This document shows positions 8,617-16,451 of a stretch of 34,386 nt of DNA, piece by piece. Within the stretch, counting starts at the first letter, position 1. Each line of letters opens with the position of its first letter. The notes beneath the pieces were generated by a model. That model was not told the origin of the DNA, searched no databases, and saw nothing but the letters and a program-made list of their open reading frames with translations. Both the position numbers and the translations under genes were made by a program. Source of the DNA: Aestuarierythrobacter sp037968495 (GTDB lineage Bacteria; Pseudomonadota; Alphaproteobacteria; Sphingomonadales; Sphingomonadaceae); the NCBI GenBank assembly GCA_037968495.1, contig JBBKVP010000003.1:1-34386 (forward strand), written 5' to 3'.

Positions 8617-8657
8617 CAAAGAAAAGGCGCCCGAACCGGATGGGTCCAGACGCCTTT
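8617..8657 (-). terminator. Intrinsic terminator after the fasciclin gene
   Basis: Read on the minus strand, AAAGGCG (8657..8651) pairs with CGCCTTT (8629..8623), with an inner GGACC/GGTTC pairing around CATCC, followed by TCTTT. It lies between the fasciclin stop and pntAb, which suggests that pntAb-pntB may need their own promoter or read-through. Confidence 0.7.
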
Positions 8658-8677
8658 CGAATTATAGGTAATCCGAG

Positions 8678-9247
8678 TTACATGCTGGGCAGAAGCACAC
8701 CGTCCACCACATGCATCACGCCGTTCGATTGGCCGACATCAGCCTGCGTGACATAGGCGGTGCTACCGTTTTTGCCCTTCAGCAGGACTTTGCCGCCAAC
8801 CAGCGAAGCTGTCAGGTCTTCGCCCGCCAGCGTTGTTACGGTGGCTGTGCCGCCGCCTGCATTGATCTTGGCGATCAGGTCTGCGGCGCTAACCTTGCCC
8901 ACAACCACATGGTAATAGAGCACTTTTTGCAACGACTGCTTGTTCGCAGGCTGCAACAGTGAATTCAACATCGGAGCAGGCACAGCCGAAAAGGAGCTAT
9001 CGTTCGGCGCGAAAACTGTAAACGGGCCCGGGCTGCTGAGTGTGCTGACCAGATCAGCTGCAATCACAGCCTTTTCCAAAGTCGTGTGATTAGCTGAAAT
9101 CTGCACATTTTCAGCAATAGTGTTGTTCTTCGACATCATCGGCACCGCAGCCGTCGACGTGCTGCTGGCCGGAATGACAGTAGAACAAGCGCCAAGTGCT
9201 AGCGCTGCCGATGCGCCAAGCAATGCGCGCGAAAAAGCCTTACTCAT
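8678..9247 (-). CDS. Fasciclin-domain lipoprotein
   Basis: 189 residues with a lipoprotein signal (MSKAFSRALLGASAALALGAC, lipobox Cys at about 21), a Ser/Thr-rich linker, then one fasciclin (FAS1) domain. The FAS1 hallmarks are visible: FTVFAPNDSSFSAVP, LYYHVVVGKV, and the C-terminal NGVMHVVDGVLLP. Such proteins are surface or periplasmic and are often linked to adhesion or stress. I chose the ATG at 9247 because of a strong AGGAGAG site and the signal peptide beginning there. It sits inside the transhydrogenase cluster, has a 108-base upstream gap that could hold a promoter, and is followed by its own terminator. Confidence 0.9.
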   Translation of the reverse strand: MSKAFSRALLGASAALALGACSTVIPASSTSTAAVPMMSKNNTIAENVQISANHTTLEKAVIAADLVSTLSSPGPFTVFAPNDSSFSAVPAPMLNSLLQPANKQSLQKVLYYHVVVGKVSAADLIAKINAGGGTATVTTLAGEDLTASLVGGKVLLKGKNGSTAYVTQADVGQSNGVMHVVDGVLLPSM

Positions 9248-9355
9248 GGATATTCTCTCCTCATAAACTCTATCGCAGATACGCTTCGCACCGCAAAACG
9301 GGCGCAAGAAACTGCAGAAAATCGTCAAACCGCCGTTCGTTGATGCTGCTATTCC

Positions 9356-9784
9356 CTATGGCACTCCGGCCAATCGCTCCATATTATCGAGGTGAAAGGC
9401 TAGCTGCATAGTCAAATTGCGCACCAATTCCTCGGTTCCTGGCTTGTCTGTTTGCGCGCAGTTCAAATCGACCAACGTGAGCGGGTAATTATTGTCAGCT
9501 TCGACAATCGCCAGATCAATCGCGAGACTGGTTCCGCTGACACTCGCCTTCAGCCGTTCGTAGCGCTGGATCGCAGGGTCCATAATCGCCATGGTTTCAG
9601 GAACAGCGCTATGCGGACAGCCGGGCGTAATGATCTCTATTGCCTCGGCCGCGAATAAGCGAAAGGCTGCGCCCACTTGCGTTTCTTCCGCGCCGTAGGT
9701 TAGTACTTGTGGGGCCTGCTGGGCCTGACCCGAAGTCGTACAGCCGCCCAATACAAGCGCAGCGGCTAGTAGGACAAACCTCAC
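9356..9784 (-). CDS. Small lipoprotein of unknown function, coupled to pntAa
   Basis: 142 residues beginning MRFVLLAAALVLGGCTTSG, a clear lipoprotein signal with the Cys at about 15. The rest is mostly helical and has no family I recognise; a paired-cysteine arrangement (PGCPHS and LNCAQT) may form a disulfide in the periplasm. The GTG start at 9784 overlaps the pntAa stop (GTGA), so it is very likely cotranslated with pntAa. It stands between pntAa and the fasciclin gene. Confidence 0.75.
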   Translation of the reverse strand: MRFVLLAAALVLGGCTTSGQAQQAPQVLTYGAEETQVGAAFRLFAAEAIEIITPGCPHSAVPETMAIMDPAIQRYERLKASVSGTSLAIDLAIVEADNNYPLTLVDLNCAQTDKPGTEELVRNLTMQLAFHLDNMERLAGVP

Positions 9785-10902
9785 CCTCGCAGCCGCTCGT
9801 TTACGATCTTGCCGCCTTGCGTCAGGCGCACGGCGTCGCCGATTTCATCATCCAATTCCACCTTGCCAGCTTCCTTGTCCCAGAAGGCGCTAAGGAAGTT
9901 GAACAAATTGCGCGCATACAACGCGGACGCATCTGCCGCGAGATGGCCTGCGGTGTTGGAATAGCCGACGATTTTCACACCGTGGCGTTCCACAACTTCA
10001 TCCGGCTTGCTGCCTTCAACGTTTCCGCCCTGCGCAACTGCGAGGTCGAAGATCACACTACCCGGCTTCATGCTGGCGATTTGCGCATCTGTAATCAGCA
10101 CAGGCGCAGCGCGGCCCGGGATCAGGGCCGTGGTGATTACAATATCCTGCTTGGCGATATGGCTGGAGACAAGTTCCGCTTGCGCGTCCTTATATTCGTC
10201 TGACATTTCAGTGGCATAGCCTCCGCTGCCCTCGCCCTCGATACCTTCGACGCTTTCAACGAAGATCGCCTTCGCACCGAGCGACTGGATCTGCTCCTTG
10301 GTAGCAGAGCGGACATCGGTCGCCGAAACCTGCGCGCCCAAGCGTTTCGCCGTGGCAATCGCCTGAAGTCCGGCAACGCCGACGCCCATGATAAAGGCGC
10401 GCGCGGCGGAAACTGTGCCAGCCGCTGTCATCATCATCGGAAATGCGCGGCCATAGATATTCGCAGCGACCAGCACTGCCTTATATCCGGAAAGATTGGA
10501 TTGGCTGGAAAGCACATCCATGCTTTGCGCGCGGGTAATACGCGGCATGAACTCCATCGATAGCGCCTCTAGCCCTGCCTTGGCATAGGCCTCCACGCGG
10601 TCTTTCTGCATGAAGGGGTCAAACGTTGCGGCGACCATTGCGCCGGCGTTTACGCCTTTGAGCATCGCAACATCAGGTGCTTGCACACCCAGCACAATGT
10701 CTGCACCGGCCACGACCTTATCAGCCGCGCCCACTTCCGCACCGGCATCCTTGTAATCGCCATCAGCAATGGAAGCCGCTTCACCTGCGCCCGCCTCCAC
10801 GGCAAGCGTGGCCCCCAGCGCGGCGAATTTCTTTACCGTTTCAGGCGTGATCGCAACGCGGCTTTCGCCAACGGCTCGTTCCTTCAGGATCGCTATTCGC
10901 AC
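9781..10902 (-). CDS. pntAa: NAD(P) transhydrogenase, alpha subunit part 1 (NAD-binding)
   Basis: 373 residues forming the soluble NAD(H)-binding domain I of the proton-translocating transhydrogenase. The N-terminus MRIAILKERAVGESRVAITP is the alanine dehydrogenase/PntA signature. Further motifs are ARAFIMGVGVAGLQAIATAKRLGAQVSATDVR (Rossmann GxGxxG) and TTALIPGRAAPVLI. It ends as a soluble protein without the transmembrane helices, as expected for a split subunit whose membrane part is the separate gene at 8220-8537. The start is a GTG at 10902, 10 bases after the stop of the small oxidase-subunit-like gene; its ribosome site is weak, so coupling with that gene is plausible. Confidence 0.96.
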   Translation of the reverse strand: MRIAILKERAVGESRVAITPETVKKFAALGATLAVEAGAGEAASIADGDYKDAGAEVGAADKVVAGADIVLGVQAPDVAMLKGVNAGAMVAATFDPFMQKDRVEAYAKAGLEALSMEFMPRITRAQSMDVLSSQSNLSGYKAVLVAANIYGRAFPMMMTAAGTVSAARAFIMGVGVAGLQAIATAKRLGAQVSATDVRSATKEQIQSLGAKAIFVESVEGIEGEGSGGYATEMSDEYKDAQAELVSSHIAKQDIVITTALIPGRAAPVLITDAQIASMKPGSVIFDLAVAQGGNVEGSKPDEVVERHGVKIVGYSNTAGHLAADASALYARNLFNFLSAFWDKEAGKVELDDEIGDAVRLTQGGKIVNERLRG

Positions 10903-10912
10903 GCCCGGCGGA

Positions 10913-11032
10913 TCAGTCTGCGATCAGCAGGACAACGACGAATGCGATTACCGCGATCAGCGGCACTGCCCATTTCAGCGTGTCAATAAACGATCCGTAT
11001 GTTTTTTCAGCCGGTTTAAGATCCTGAGCCAT
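10913..11032 (-). CDS. aa3-type cytochrome c oxidase subunit IV-like small protein
   Basis: A 39-residue protein, MAQDLKPAEKTYGSFIDTLK followed by one transmembrane helix (WAVPLIAVIAFVVVLLIAD). A short polar head, a GSF(I/L)xxxKW-like motif and a single helix to the C-terminus match the bacterial aa3-type oxidase subunit IV family (COX4_pro_2). The ATG at 11032 is preceded by AGGGACAGG; a longer reading upstream has no such support. It is not near oxidase genes here: it immediately precedes pntAa by 10 bases, so a transhydrogenase-associated role is equally possible. Confidence 0.75.
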   Translation of the reverse strand: MAQDLKPAEKTYGSFIDTLKWAVPLIAVIAFVVVLLIAD

Positions 11033-11206
11033 GTAAAACCTGTCCCTATAATTTATCCAATGATCTGTTGCAGGCCTTCTATATGCGCAAGGCGCGATGC
11101 TCAAGACTTCCCGGCAGGTTTAATCTGACCTTTACCGGTTCGCGCTAACGCAGCCCCAGTAATTTGAATTTGTCCGTAACAGGACGCTGGGGAGTGCACG
11201 GCGCAG

Positions 11207-12625
11207 ATGTCTGAGCCTGAAGAACGCCTGTTGATGCTGATCGATGATGAACCGGCCCAAAGCCGGCTTATCACGGCGCTCGCTGCGCGTGAGGGCTGGC
11301 GTACGCTGATTGTGCAGGACGCTGAAACCGCAATTGCAACGCTAGGCACCCGTCAGGGCATGCAATGCGCCGCTATCATCCTCGACCAATGGGTGCCAGG
11401 TGACGATGCCTGCACGCTAATTTCCGAACTTAAAACCCGCCGCCCTGCCATGCCTATCCTGATGCTGACCACCAGCGCCAGCCCGATGCTGGCAGTGGAC
11501 GCGATGCGCGCCGGGGCCACGGATTACCTCGTGAAACCGGTTGCACCCGACCGCCTGATGCGCGCCCTACGCAGCGCAACCAAACGCGAGGCACCCAAAG
11601 ACGAACTCCAGCCGCTAACCGAAAAAATGCCTGCGGTGCTCGATTTCGATTCGATGATCGGCAATGCGCCCAGCTTCCGTTCGGCATTGGCACGCGCTGC
11701 AAAAGCTGCTCGCGGCCACGGCACGGTGCTGATCGAAGGCGAAACAGGCACCGGTAAAGAAATGCTGGTTCGCGCCATGCATGCCGCCAGCCCGCGTTCG
11801 AAAACGCCTCTGCGGATCGTCAATATTGCCGGTGTTCAGGGCAGTTCGGTCGAATCGGTTCTGTTCGGCCATGAAAAGGGCGCGTTCCCCGGCGCATTCG
11901 ACCGGCAGATCGGCGCGTTGCAGCATTGCGACGGCGGCACCCTGGTCCTGGACGAAGTCGACCGGCTAACCGCTGATTTACAAGAACGCCTAGTCGAAGC
12001 GGTGACCGAAGGCATGGTCCGCCCGATTGGCGCCGCCCACAGTTTCCGCGTCGATCTGCGCATGATCGCCGCCAGCAACCTGCCTCTGGGTGATTTGGCC
12101 GAGGCAGGTCACTTCCGCAAAGATTTGCTGGAGGCGATGTCGGGCACCACGATCATGCTGCCGCCTTTGCGCGAACGGCAGGGTGACATCCCCGCCCTCG
12201 CCCGCCATTTCCTCGCTCGTATCGGCGACCAGCCTGGCCTGCGTCCGCTTTCGATTACCGATAGCGCGCTGTCGCTGCTGGCCGCATTCGACTGGCCGGG
12301 CAATGTCCGTCAGTTGCAGGCCGTACTGTTCCGCGCGGCTGTATTCTGCGACGGCGATGCGTTGACTGCGCAGGATTTCCCGCAGCTATCCGAGTTGATT
12401 GGCGAATTTGAAGATGTCATCGACCATAATCAGGACGGTGTCGGCATCCAGCTTTATACAGAAGACGGAAATCTTCGCCCGCTCGATGATATCGAAGCAG
12501 ACGTAATCCGCCTCGCCATCGGGCATTACCGCGGCCGCATGACCGAAGTCGCACGGCGCCTCGGCATTGGCCGCTCGACGCTTTACCGCAAGCTCGGCGA
12601 CTTAGGGATCGATAATGCAGCCTAA
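11207..12625 (+). CDS. NtrC-family response regulator with degenerate sigma-54 contacts
   Basis: 472 residues in three parts. A receiver domain spans about 5-125, with acidic IDDE, the phosphoacceptor Asp60 in ILDQWVPG, and Lys110 in LVKP. An AAA+ domain spans about 148-385, with Walker A GETGTGKE (178-185) and Walker B TLVLDE. A Fis-type helix-turn-helix lies at the C-terminus (MTEVARRLGIGRSTLYRKL). Two deviations stand out. The GAFTGA loop that contacts sigma-54 reads GAFPGA (225-230). The arginine-finger segment that normally reads FRxDLxxRL is FRKDLLEAM, so the second arginine is missing. It may therefore not activate sigma-54 polymerase in the usual way. No sensor kinase gene is adjacent. 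It is divergent from the pnt cluster. Confidence 0.9.
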   Translation: MSEPEERLLMLIDDEPAQSRLITALAAREGWRTLIVQDAETAIATLGTRQGMQCAAIILDQWVPGDDACTLISELKTRRPAMPILMLTTSASPMLAVDAMRAGATDYLVKPVAPDRLMRALRSATKREAPKDELQPLTEKMPAVLDFDSMIGNAPSFRSALARAAKAARGHGTVLIEGETGTGKEMLVRAMHAASPRSKTPLRIVNIAGVQGSSVESVLFGHEKGAFPGAFDRQIGALQHCDGGTLVLDEVDRLTADLQERLVEAVTEGMVRPIGAAHSFRVDLRMIAASNLPLGDLAEAGHFRKDLLEAMSGTTIMLPPLRERQGDIPALARHFLARIGDQPGLRPLSITDSALSLLAAFDWPGNVRQLQAVLFRAAVFCDGDALTAQDFPQLSELIGEFEDVIDHNQDGVGIQLYTEDGNLRPLDDIEADVIRLAIGHYRGRMTEVARRLGIGRSTLYRKLGDLGIDNAA

Positions 12626-12674
12626 AGGCTGCGGGGGCATCGACAACGCCGCCTAAGCGCACTAGCGGCGGAGT

Positions 12675-13442
12675 ATGACTAATACTCCATTCTCCGACAT
12701 TTCAGGCAAAACCGCCCTCGTAACCGGCGCAGCATCCGGCATTGGCAAGGGCGTTGCGCGCTGGTTGGACGAGCATGGCATTGGCAGGCTGGTGCTGGTT
12801 GATGTCGACGAAGGCGGGCTGAAGGCGCTTAACCTAAATTGCGAACTTGAATTGCACGTCGGCAGCGTTGCCGATGAAGCGCTGTGGGCCAAGGTCGAAG
12901 CGGGTCTGTATGGTCTCGACTATTGCGTTGTGAACGCAGGCATCGGCGGCAGCGGCGAGATCGCCGACCTATCGCTCGAAGAATGGCGCCGCGTTACCTC
13001 GGTCAATCTGGACGGGGCGTTCCTGACGCTCGGCGCAGGCCTCCGCGCTATGAAGAAATCAGGCGGCGGCAGCGCAGTCGTGGTAGCCTCCGTAACCGGG
13101 ATTAAGCCCATCCCCGGCATCGGTCCCTACGGCGTCGCCAAAGCAGGCGTAGCCCACATGGCGCGCATCGCCGCAGCCGAAAACGCAGCCCACGGCATCC
13201 GCGTAAACGCCGTCGCACCGGGCGGCGTCGACACAGCCATCTGGGAATCCGGCGAACAATTCCGCGAAGCCGTAGCCGAACATGGCCGCGAAGCTGCGCT
13301 AAAAGGAATGGCCGCCACCACCCCACGCGGAAAGTTCGCAACGCCTGACGAGTTGGCTGGAGAGATCGGCTTTTTGCTCAGCGATATGGCGGCGAATATT
13401 AATGGAACTGTGCTGGTAACGGATGGCGGGTTTTCATTTTGA
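12675..13442 (+). CDS. SDR-family oxidoreductase
   Basis: 255 residues of a classical short-chain dehydrogenase. The cofactor motif TGAASGIG is at 17-24, NAG at about 87-89, Asn111, the catalytic Ser139 in VASVTG, and Tyr152/Lys156 in YGVAK. The C-terminus NGTVLVTDGGFSF is typical. The acidic LVDVDEGG at the end of beta-2 (about 41-48) suggests preference for NAD(H) over NADP(H). The substrate cannot be told. It starts 49 bases after the response-regulator stop and may be cotranscribed; the GGCGGAG before the ATG is unusually close. Confidence 0.9.
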   Translation: MTNTPFSDISGKTALVTGAASGIGKGVARWLDEHGIGRLVLVDVDEGGLKALNLNCELELHVGSVADEALWAKVEAGLYGLDYCVVNAGIGGSGEIADLSLEEWRRVTSVNLDGAFLTLGAGLRAMKKSGGGSAVVVASVTGIKPIPGIGPYGVAKAGVAHMARIAAAENAAHGIRVNAVAPGGVDTAIWESGEQFREAVAEHGREAALKGMAATTPRGKFATPDELAGEIGFLLSDMAANINGTVLVTDGGFSF

Positions 13443-13453
13443 GCGAAGGTGAT

Positions 13454-13939
13454 TCAATCATCGTTCGCTCCGACCAGTAATGCTATCAACGCGATTAAGG
13501 CTGCGTAGCGGAATGCCGACCCCAGCGCGACATCCCGTAACACTTCGGATCGCCAAAGTTCGAACCAAGTCTCAGCAACAACGATCCAACCGGCGAAGAG
13601 CATAAAAACTGCCACTCCACATCCGGTAAGCGCCCACTTCTTACTGGCTGAGAACGCTGCTGAATCGGCGGTTCTTGCGGTCCACATTTGCCACGCCCCA
13701 ACAAAACAAAGCGCAGCGCAAAGAGCCTTAAAGCCAACAATGAAAAGAGCACCGAGAAGGACAATCGCCGGATTGGTGGTTGCTCGCCAAATTTCAGCAC
13801 CTCCATCGAATGTTGCCATCGAAGTTGTTGCTGAAACTGCCCCGGTTGTTCCCGTCCAATCCGTGATATTGCCGATCGAGCCAAAGAGCGCCCAGAGTGC
13901 AACACTAAGCACTAAAGCGATTTTAAGAATTCTCAACAT
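13454..13939 (-). CDS. DUF2165 integral membrane protein
   Basis: 161 residues with four hydrophobic segments: about 5-22, 57-80, 102-122 and 142-157. The DUF2165 pattern is visible in GNITDW near the start of the first loop, the central GAWQMWTAR, and the late AETWFELWRSEVLRDVALGSAFRYA. Function is unknown. The ATG at 13939 is supported by AGAGGGGG about 8 bases upstream. It faces the SDR gene tail to tail (11-base gap). The 50-base gap to folP, on the same strand, could hold a promoter or allow read-through. Confidence 0.85.
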   Translation of the reverse strand: MLRILKIALVLSVALWALFGSIGNITDWTGTTGAVSATTSMATFDGGAEIWRATTNPAIVLLGALFIVGFKALCAALCFVGAWQMWTARTADSAAFSASKKWALTGCGVAVFMLFAGWIVVAETWFELWRSEVLRDVALGSAFRYAALIALIALLVGANDD

Positions 13940-13989
13940 GAAGAGCCCCCTCTTTCGAAGGCAAGACTACAACTGTTCGATGTGTATGT

Positions 13990-15102
13990 CTAATCCTCAG
14001 CCATCTCGCTGAAGTCCGTCAACGCCGCATCCCTTAACCCGCGCCACACGTTGCGCGCCTGAACCGTCGCGGCCCCATCGTGCGCCCTCAGCATTTGAAC
14101 GCCCGCATTCATGCCTGCAACGGCCAAAGCTAGCGAGCCGCCTAGGCGGTCCTCTACAGGCGCTTCGTTGGAAAGCGCGCCGATCATGCGTTTGCGGCTT
14201 GCGCCTAGCAGCAGCGGCTGACCCAGCGCGTGGAACAGCGGCAATGCGTTCAGCAGCGCCAGATTATCCGCCAGCGATTTACCGAAGCCAATGCCAACGT
14301 CGAGCAGGATGTTCTCGCGCGCGACACCTGCGGCGATTGCTGTATCGCGGCGGTCTTTCAACCAATCAAACACATCCAGCACCACATTAGAATACTCACC
14401 GTCAGCGTGGAGGTTTTCGCCTTCTCCCGGTGCATGCATCAGTACTACCGGCACACCGGCACGGGCAACGATTTCCAGACTGCGCGGATCGTGGCGCAGA
14501 GCCGACACGTCGTTGATCATATGCGCGCCAGCCGCCAGTGCGGCCTCCATCACGGCTGGGCGACGCGTATCGATGCTAATGGCCGCGCACATGGTGGCGC
14601 AATATTCGGTTGCCGGTATGACCCGCTCGATCTCGTCGCCTTCCCACACGGCAGCCGCGCCGGGCCGCGTGCTTTCGCCGCCAATATCGACCAGCGCCGC
14701 GCCAGCTTCCAGCATCGCGGCCGCGTGGGCTTGCCCAACTTCTGGATCATCCAAAAAAGCCCCGCCATCGGAAAAGCTGTCAGGCGTGACATTCAGAATG
14801 CCCATAATCTGCGGCTGGTCGAGCCGGACAGTCCGCTCGCCCAATTGCAGCGGCGGGTGGGCAAAGCGCAGCGCGGTCCACTGCCGCTCACCCTGGGCGG
14901 CGACATCACCGGGCAATTTCGCCAACGCATCAGCAATGCCCGAAGGCGAGACGACTTCACGCTCAATCACTGCACCATCGCGGCGCAAAATTACGGCAAA
15001 GCGGCTGGCATAAACCATTCCGCCAGCCAGCCGGACGGCCTCACCCTCTTCGCTTTGGGGGCTCGGCGCGAAGCTGATCGGGCGGATATAAATTTGGTCC
15101 AT
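13990..15102 (-). CDS. folP: Dihydropteroate synthase
   Basis: Joins p-aminobenzoate to the pterin pyrophosphate in folate synthesis; the target of sulfonamides. The conserved core begins at about residue 98 with PQIMGILNVTPDSFSDGG and continues with LVDIGGESTRPGA, MINDVSALRHDP, DVGIGFGKSLADNLALL and LGASRKRMIG. At 370 residues it is about 90 longer than usual; the extra part is an N-terminal stretch (MDQIYIRPISFAP..., with GMVYASRFAVILRRDG and a second FAHPPLQLGER strand) of unknown role. The ATG overlaps the ccrM stop by one base (TAATG), so it is probably cotranscribed with ccrM. Confidence 0.95.
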   Translation of the reverse strand: MDQIYIRPISFAPSPQSEEGEAVRLAGGMVYASRFAVILRRDGAVIEREVVSPSGIADALAKLPGDVAAQGERQWTALRFAHPPLQLGERTVRLDQPQIMGILNVTPDSFSDGGAFLDDPEVGQAHAAAMLEAGAALVDIGGESTRPGAAAVWEGDEIERVIPATEYCATMCAAISIDTRRPAVMEAALAAGAHMINDVSALRHDPRSLEIVARAGVPVVLMHAPGEGENLHADGEYSNVVLDVFDWLKDRRDTAIAAGVARENILLDVGIGFGKSLADNLALLNALPLFHALGQPLLLGASRKRMIGALSNEAPVEDRLGGSLALAVAGMNAGVQMLRAHDGAATVQARNVWRGLRDAALTDFSEMAED

Positions 15103-16271
15103 TAGTCCTCGGTAGCTAGCAGGTAAGTCTGCCGGATATCGTCAACCGGCTTTACCGTGCCTTCGTGCTCAATATGCCAGAATGTCCAGCCGTTGCAGCT
15201 TGGCGCGCCTTGCAAATCCTTGCCTAGGCCGTGGATCGAACCGGTCTGCTTTTCGTAAGCAAGCGATCCGTCGGCGCGGACCTTGGCCACCCAGCGGCGT
15301 TTCTTGTCGAAGATTTCCGTGCCCGGCTGAATATAGCCGTTCTCAACCAAAGCACCGAAGGCCACACGCGGCGCGTTCTTCTTGCTCTGCATCGTTTCCA
15401 GCGCGCTTTCATCGAGTGGCAGCGCCAGTTCGATGCGCTCCATTGCGACTTCGCGGTAGATGCGTTCGCGCTCGCAGCCGATCCAGTCGCGGCCAAGGCG
15501 TTTTGCAACCGCGCCAGTGGTGCCGGTGCCGAAAAACGGGTCGAGCACGACGTCGCCCTTCTCGGTCGTCGCCAGCATCACGCGGTAGAGCAGTGCCTCG
15601 GGCTTCTGGGTAGGGTGCGCTTTGGTCCCGTCACGCTTCAGGCGTTCCTGACCGCCGCAAATCGGCAGCAGCCAATCGCTGCGCATTTGCAGCTCGTCAT
15701 TGAGCGTTTTCATCGCGCGGTAATTGAATTGGTAACGCGCTTTCTCATCCATGCCCGCCCAGATCAACGTCTCATGAGCATTAGTGAAGCGAGTGCCTTT
15801 GAAGTTCGGCATCGGGTTTGATTTGCGCCAGATAACATCGTTGAGTATCCAGAAACCAAGATCCTGCAAGATCGAACCGACGCGGAAGATGTTATGATAG
15901 CTGCCGATGACCCACAAGGCGCCATCAGGCTTCAGAACGCGTCTCGCTTCTGTCATCCAGTCTTTTGTAAACTTGTCATAAACAGCGAGACTGTCAAATT
16001 GATCCCAGTGATCGGTAACTGCATCAACCTGGCTGCCATCGGGGCGGTTTAGATCGCCGCCAAGTTGGAGATTATAGGGCGGATCAGCAAAAACCATGTC
16101 CACACTGTTGTCGGGCAGCTTCCGCATGGCTTCAACGCAGTCGCCATCCAGAATTTGACCTAGAGGGAGCTTCGCCCGAACGGCTTTATCGGCCGCTTCT
16201 TTCGCAATTTGCGTATCGACTTTCGTCTTGCGCAAACGTGTTTTCGTATCGGCTAAAACCTGCCCCATCAT
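15102..16271 (-). CDS. ccrM: Cell-cycle regulated GANTC adenine methyltransferase CcrM
   Basis: A beta-class N6-adenine methyltransferase. Motif IV DPPY is at 63-66 and the AdoMet motif FFGTGTTG at 246-253, in the order that defines the beta class. The C-terminal region (about 302-385, ENGYIQPGTEIFDKKRRWVA, GSIHGLGKDLQGAPSCNGW) is the RAMA-type extension characteristic of CcrM, which methylates GANTC behind the replication fork in alphaproteobacteria. Two ATG codons in a row open the gene, with AAAGGGG about 7 bases upstream. No cognate restriction enzyme is nearby, as expected for the orphan CcrM. It is followed by folP. Its 200-base upstream region is described separately. Confidence 0.96.
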   Translation of the reverse strand: MMGQVLADTKTRLRKTKVDTQIAKEAADKAVRAKLPLGQILDGDCVEAMRKLPDNSVDMVFADPPYNLQLGGDLNRPDGSQVDAVTDHWDQFDSLAVYDKFTKDWMTEARRVLKPDGALWVIGSYHNIFRVGSILQDLGFWILNDVIWRKSNPMPNFKGTRFTNAHETLIWAGMDEKARYQFNYRAMKTLNDELQMRSDWLLPICGGQERLKRDGTKAHPTQKPEALLYRVMLATTEKGDVVLDPFFGTGTTGAVAKRLGRDWIGCERERIYREVAMERIELALPLDESALETMQSKKNAPRVAFGALVENGYIQPGTEIFDKKRRWVAKVRADGSLAYEKQTGSIHGLGKDLQGAPSCNGWTFWHIEHEGTVKPVDDIRQTYLLATED

Positions 16272-16299
16272 ATTCGCCCCTTTAAGTTATCCACAGGGT

Positions 16300-16451
16300 G
16301 AGTCCAAGCGGACTCCGCGTCAAGGACGGATTGTCGCAGCTTATAGTTAACGCGGCGCTAACCATAAAAGAACATAGCGAGTCCGGCACATCATGCTGTG
16401 CCAATGCCCGCATTCGGGACTCGATATATAGGGGTGTGGCGGCGAAGACTC
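16300..16451. promoter_or_regulatory. Cluster of five GANTC sites in the ccrM upstream region
   Basis: CcrM target sites lie at 16300-16304, 16311-16315, 16379-16383, 16418-16422 and 16447-16451, all inside the 200-base gap between the rnhB stop and the ccrM start. GANTC is expected about once in 256 bases by chance, so five here is a strong excess. Two lie 29-45 bases before the ccrM ATG, in the probable leader. In Caulobacter, ccrM carries GANTC sites in its leader, which supports a feedback role here. Confidence 0.75.
16347..16361 (-). promoter_or_regulatory. CtrA-like box upstream of ccrM
   Basis: On the minus strand the site reads TTAG-N7-TTAA followed by C, seven of eight matches to the CtrA consensus TTAA-N7-TTAA. 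It lies 76-90 bases upstream of the ccrM ATG. CtrA activates ccrM in Caulobacter. A site this good occurs by chance several times in a window this long, so position is the main support. Confidence 0.5.

Noticed and set aside
9315..9355. A GGAAT...CGGTT pattern upstream of the fasciclin gene, considered as an EcfG promoter
   Set aside because: Both elements differ from the consensus and the spacer is 18 bases. Two perfect matches elsewhere in the window show what a real site looks like.
11120..11134. TTAA-N7-TTTA, a CtrA-like site between the pnt cluster and the response regulator
   Set aside because: Only seven of eight positions match, and several such sites are expected by chance in a window of this size. 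Unlike the ccrM site it has no supporting context.
15102..16271. The methyltransferase as part of a restriction-modification system
   Set aside because: No endonuclease gene is adjacent, and the C-terminal domain and gene order are those of the orphan cell-cycle enzyme CcrM.
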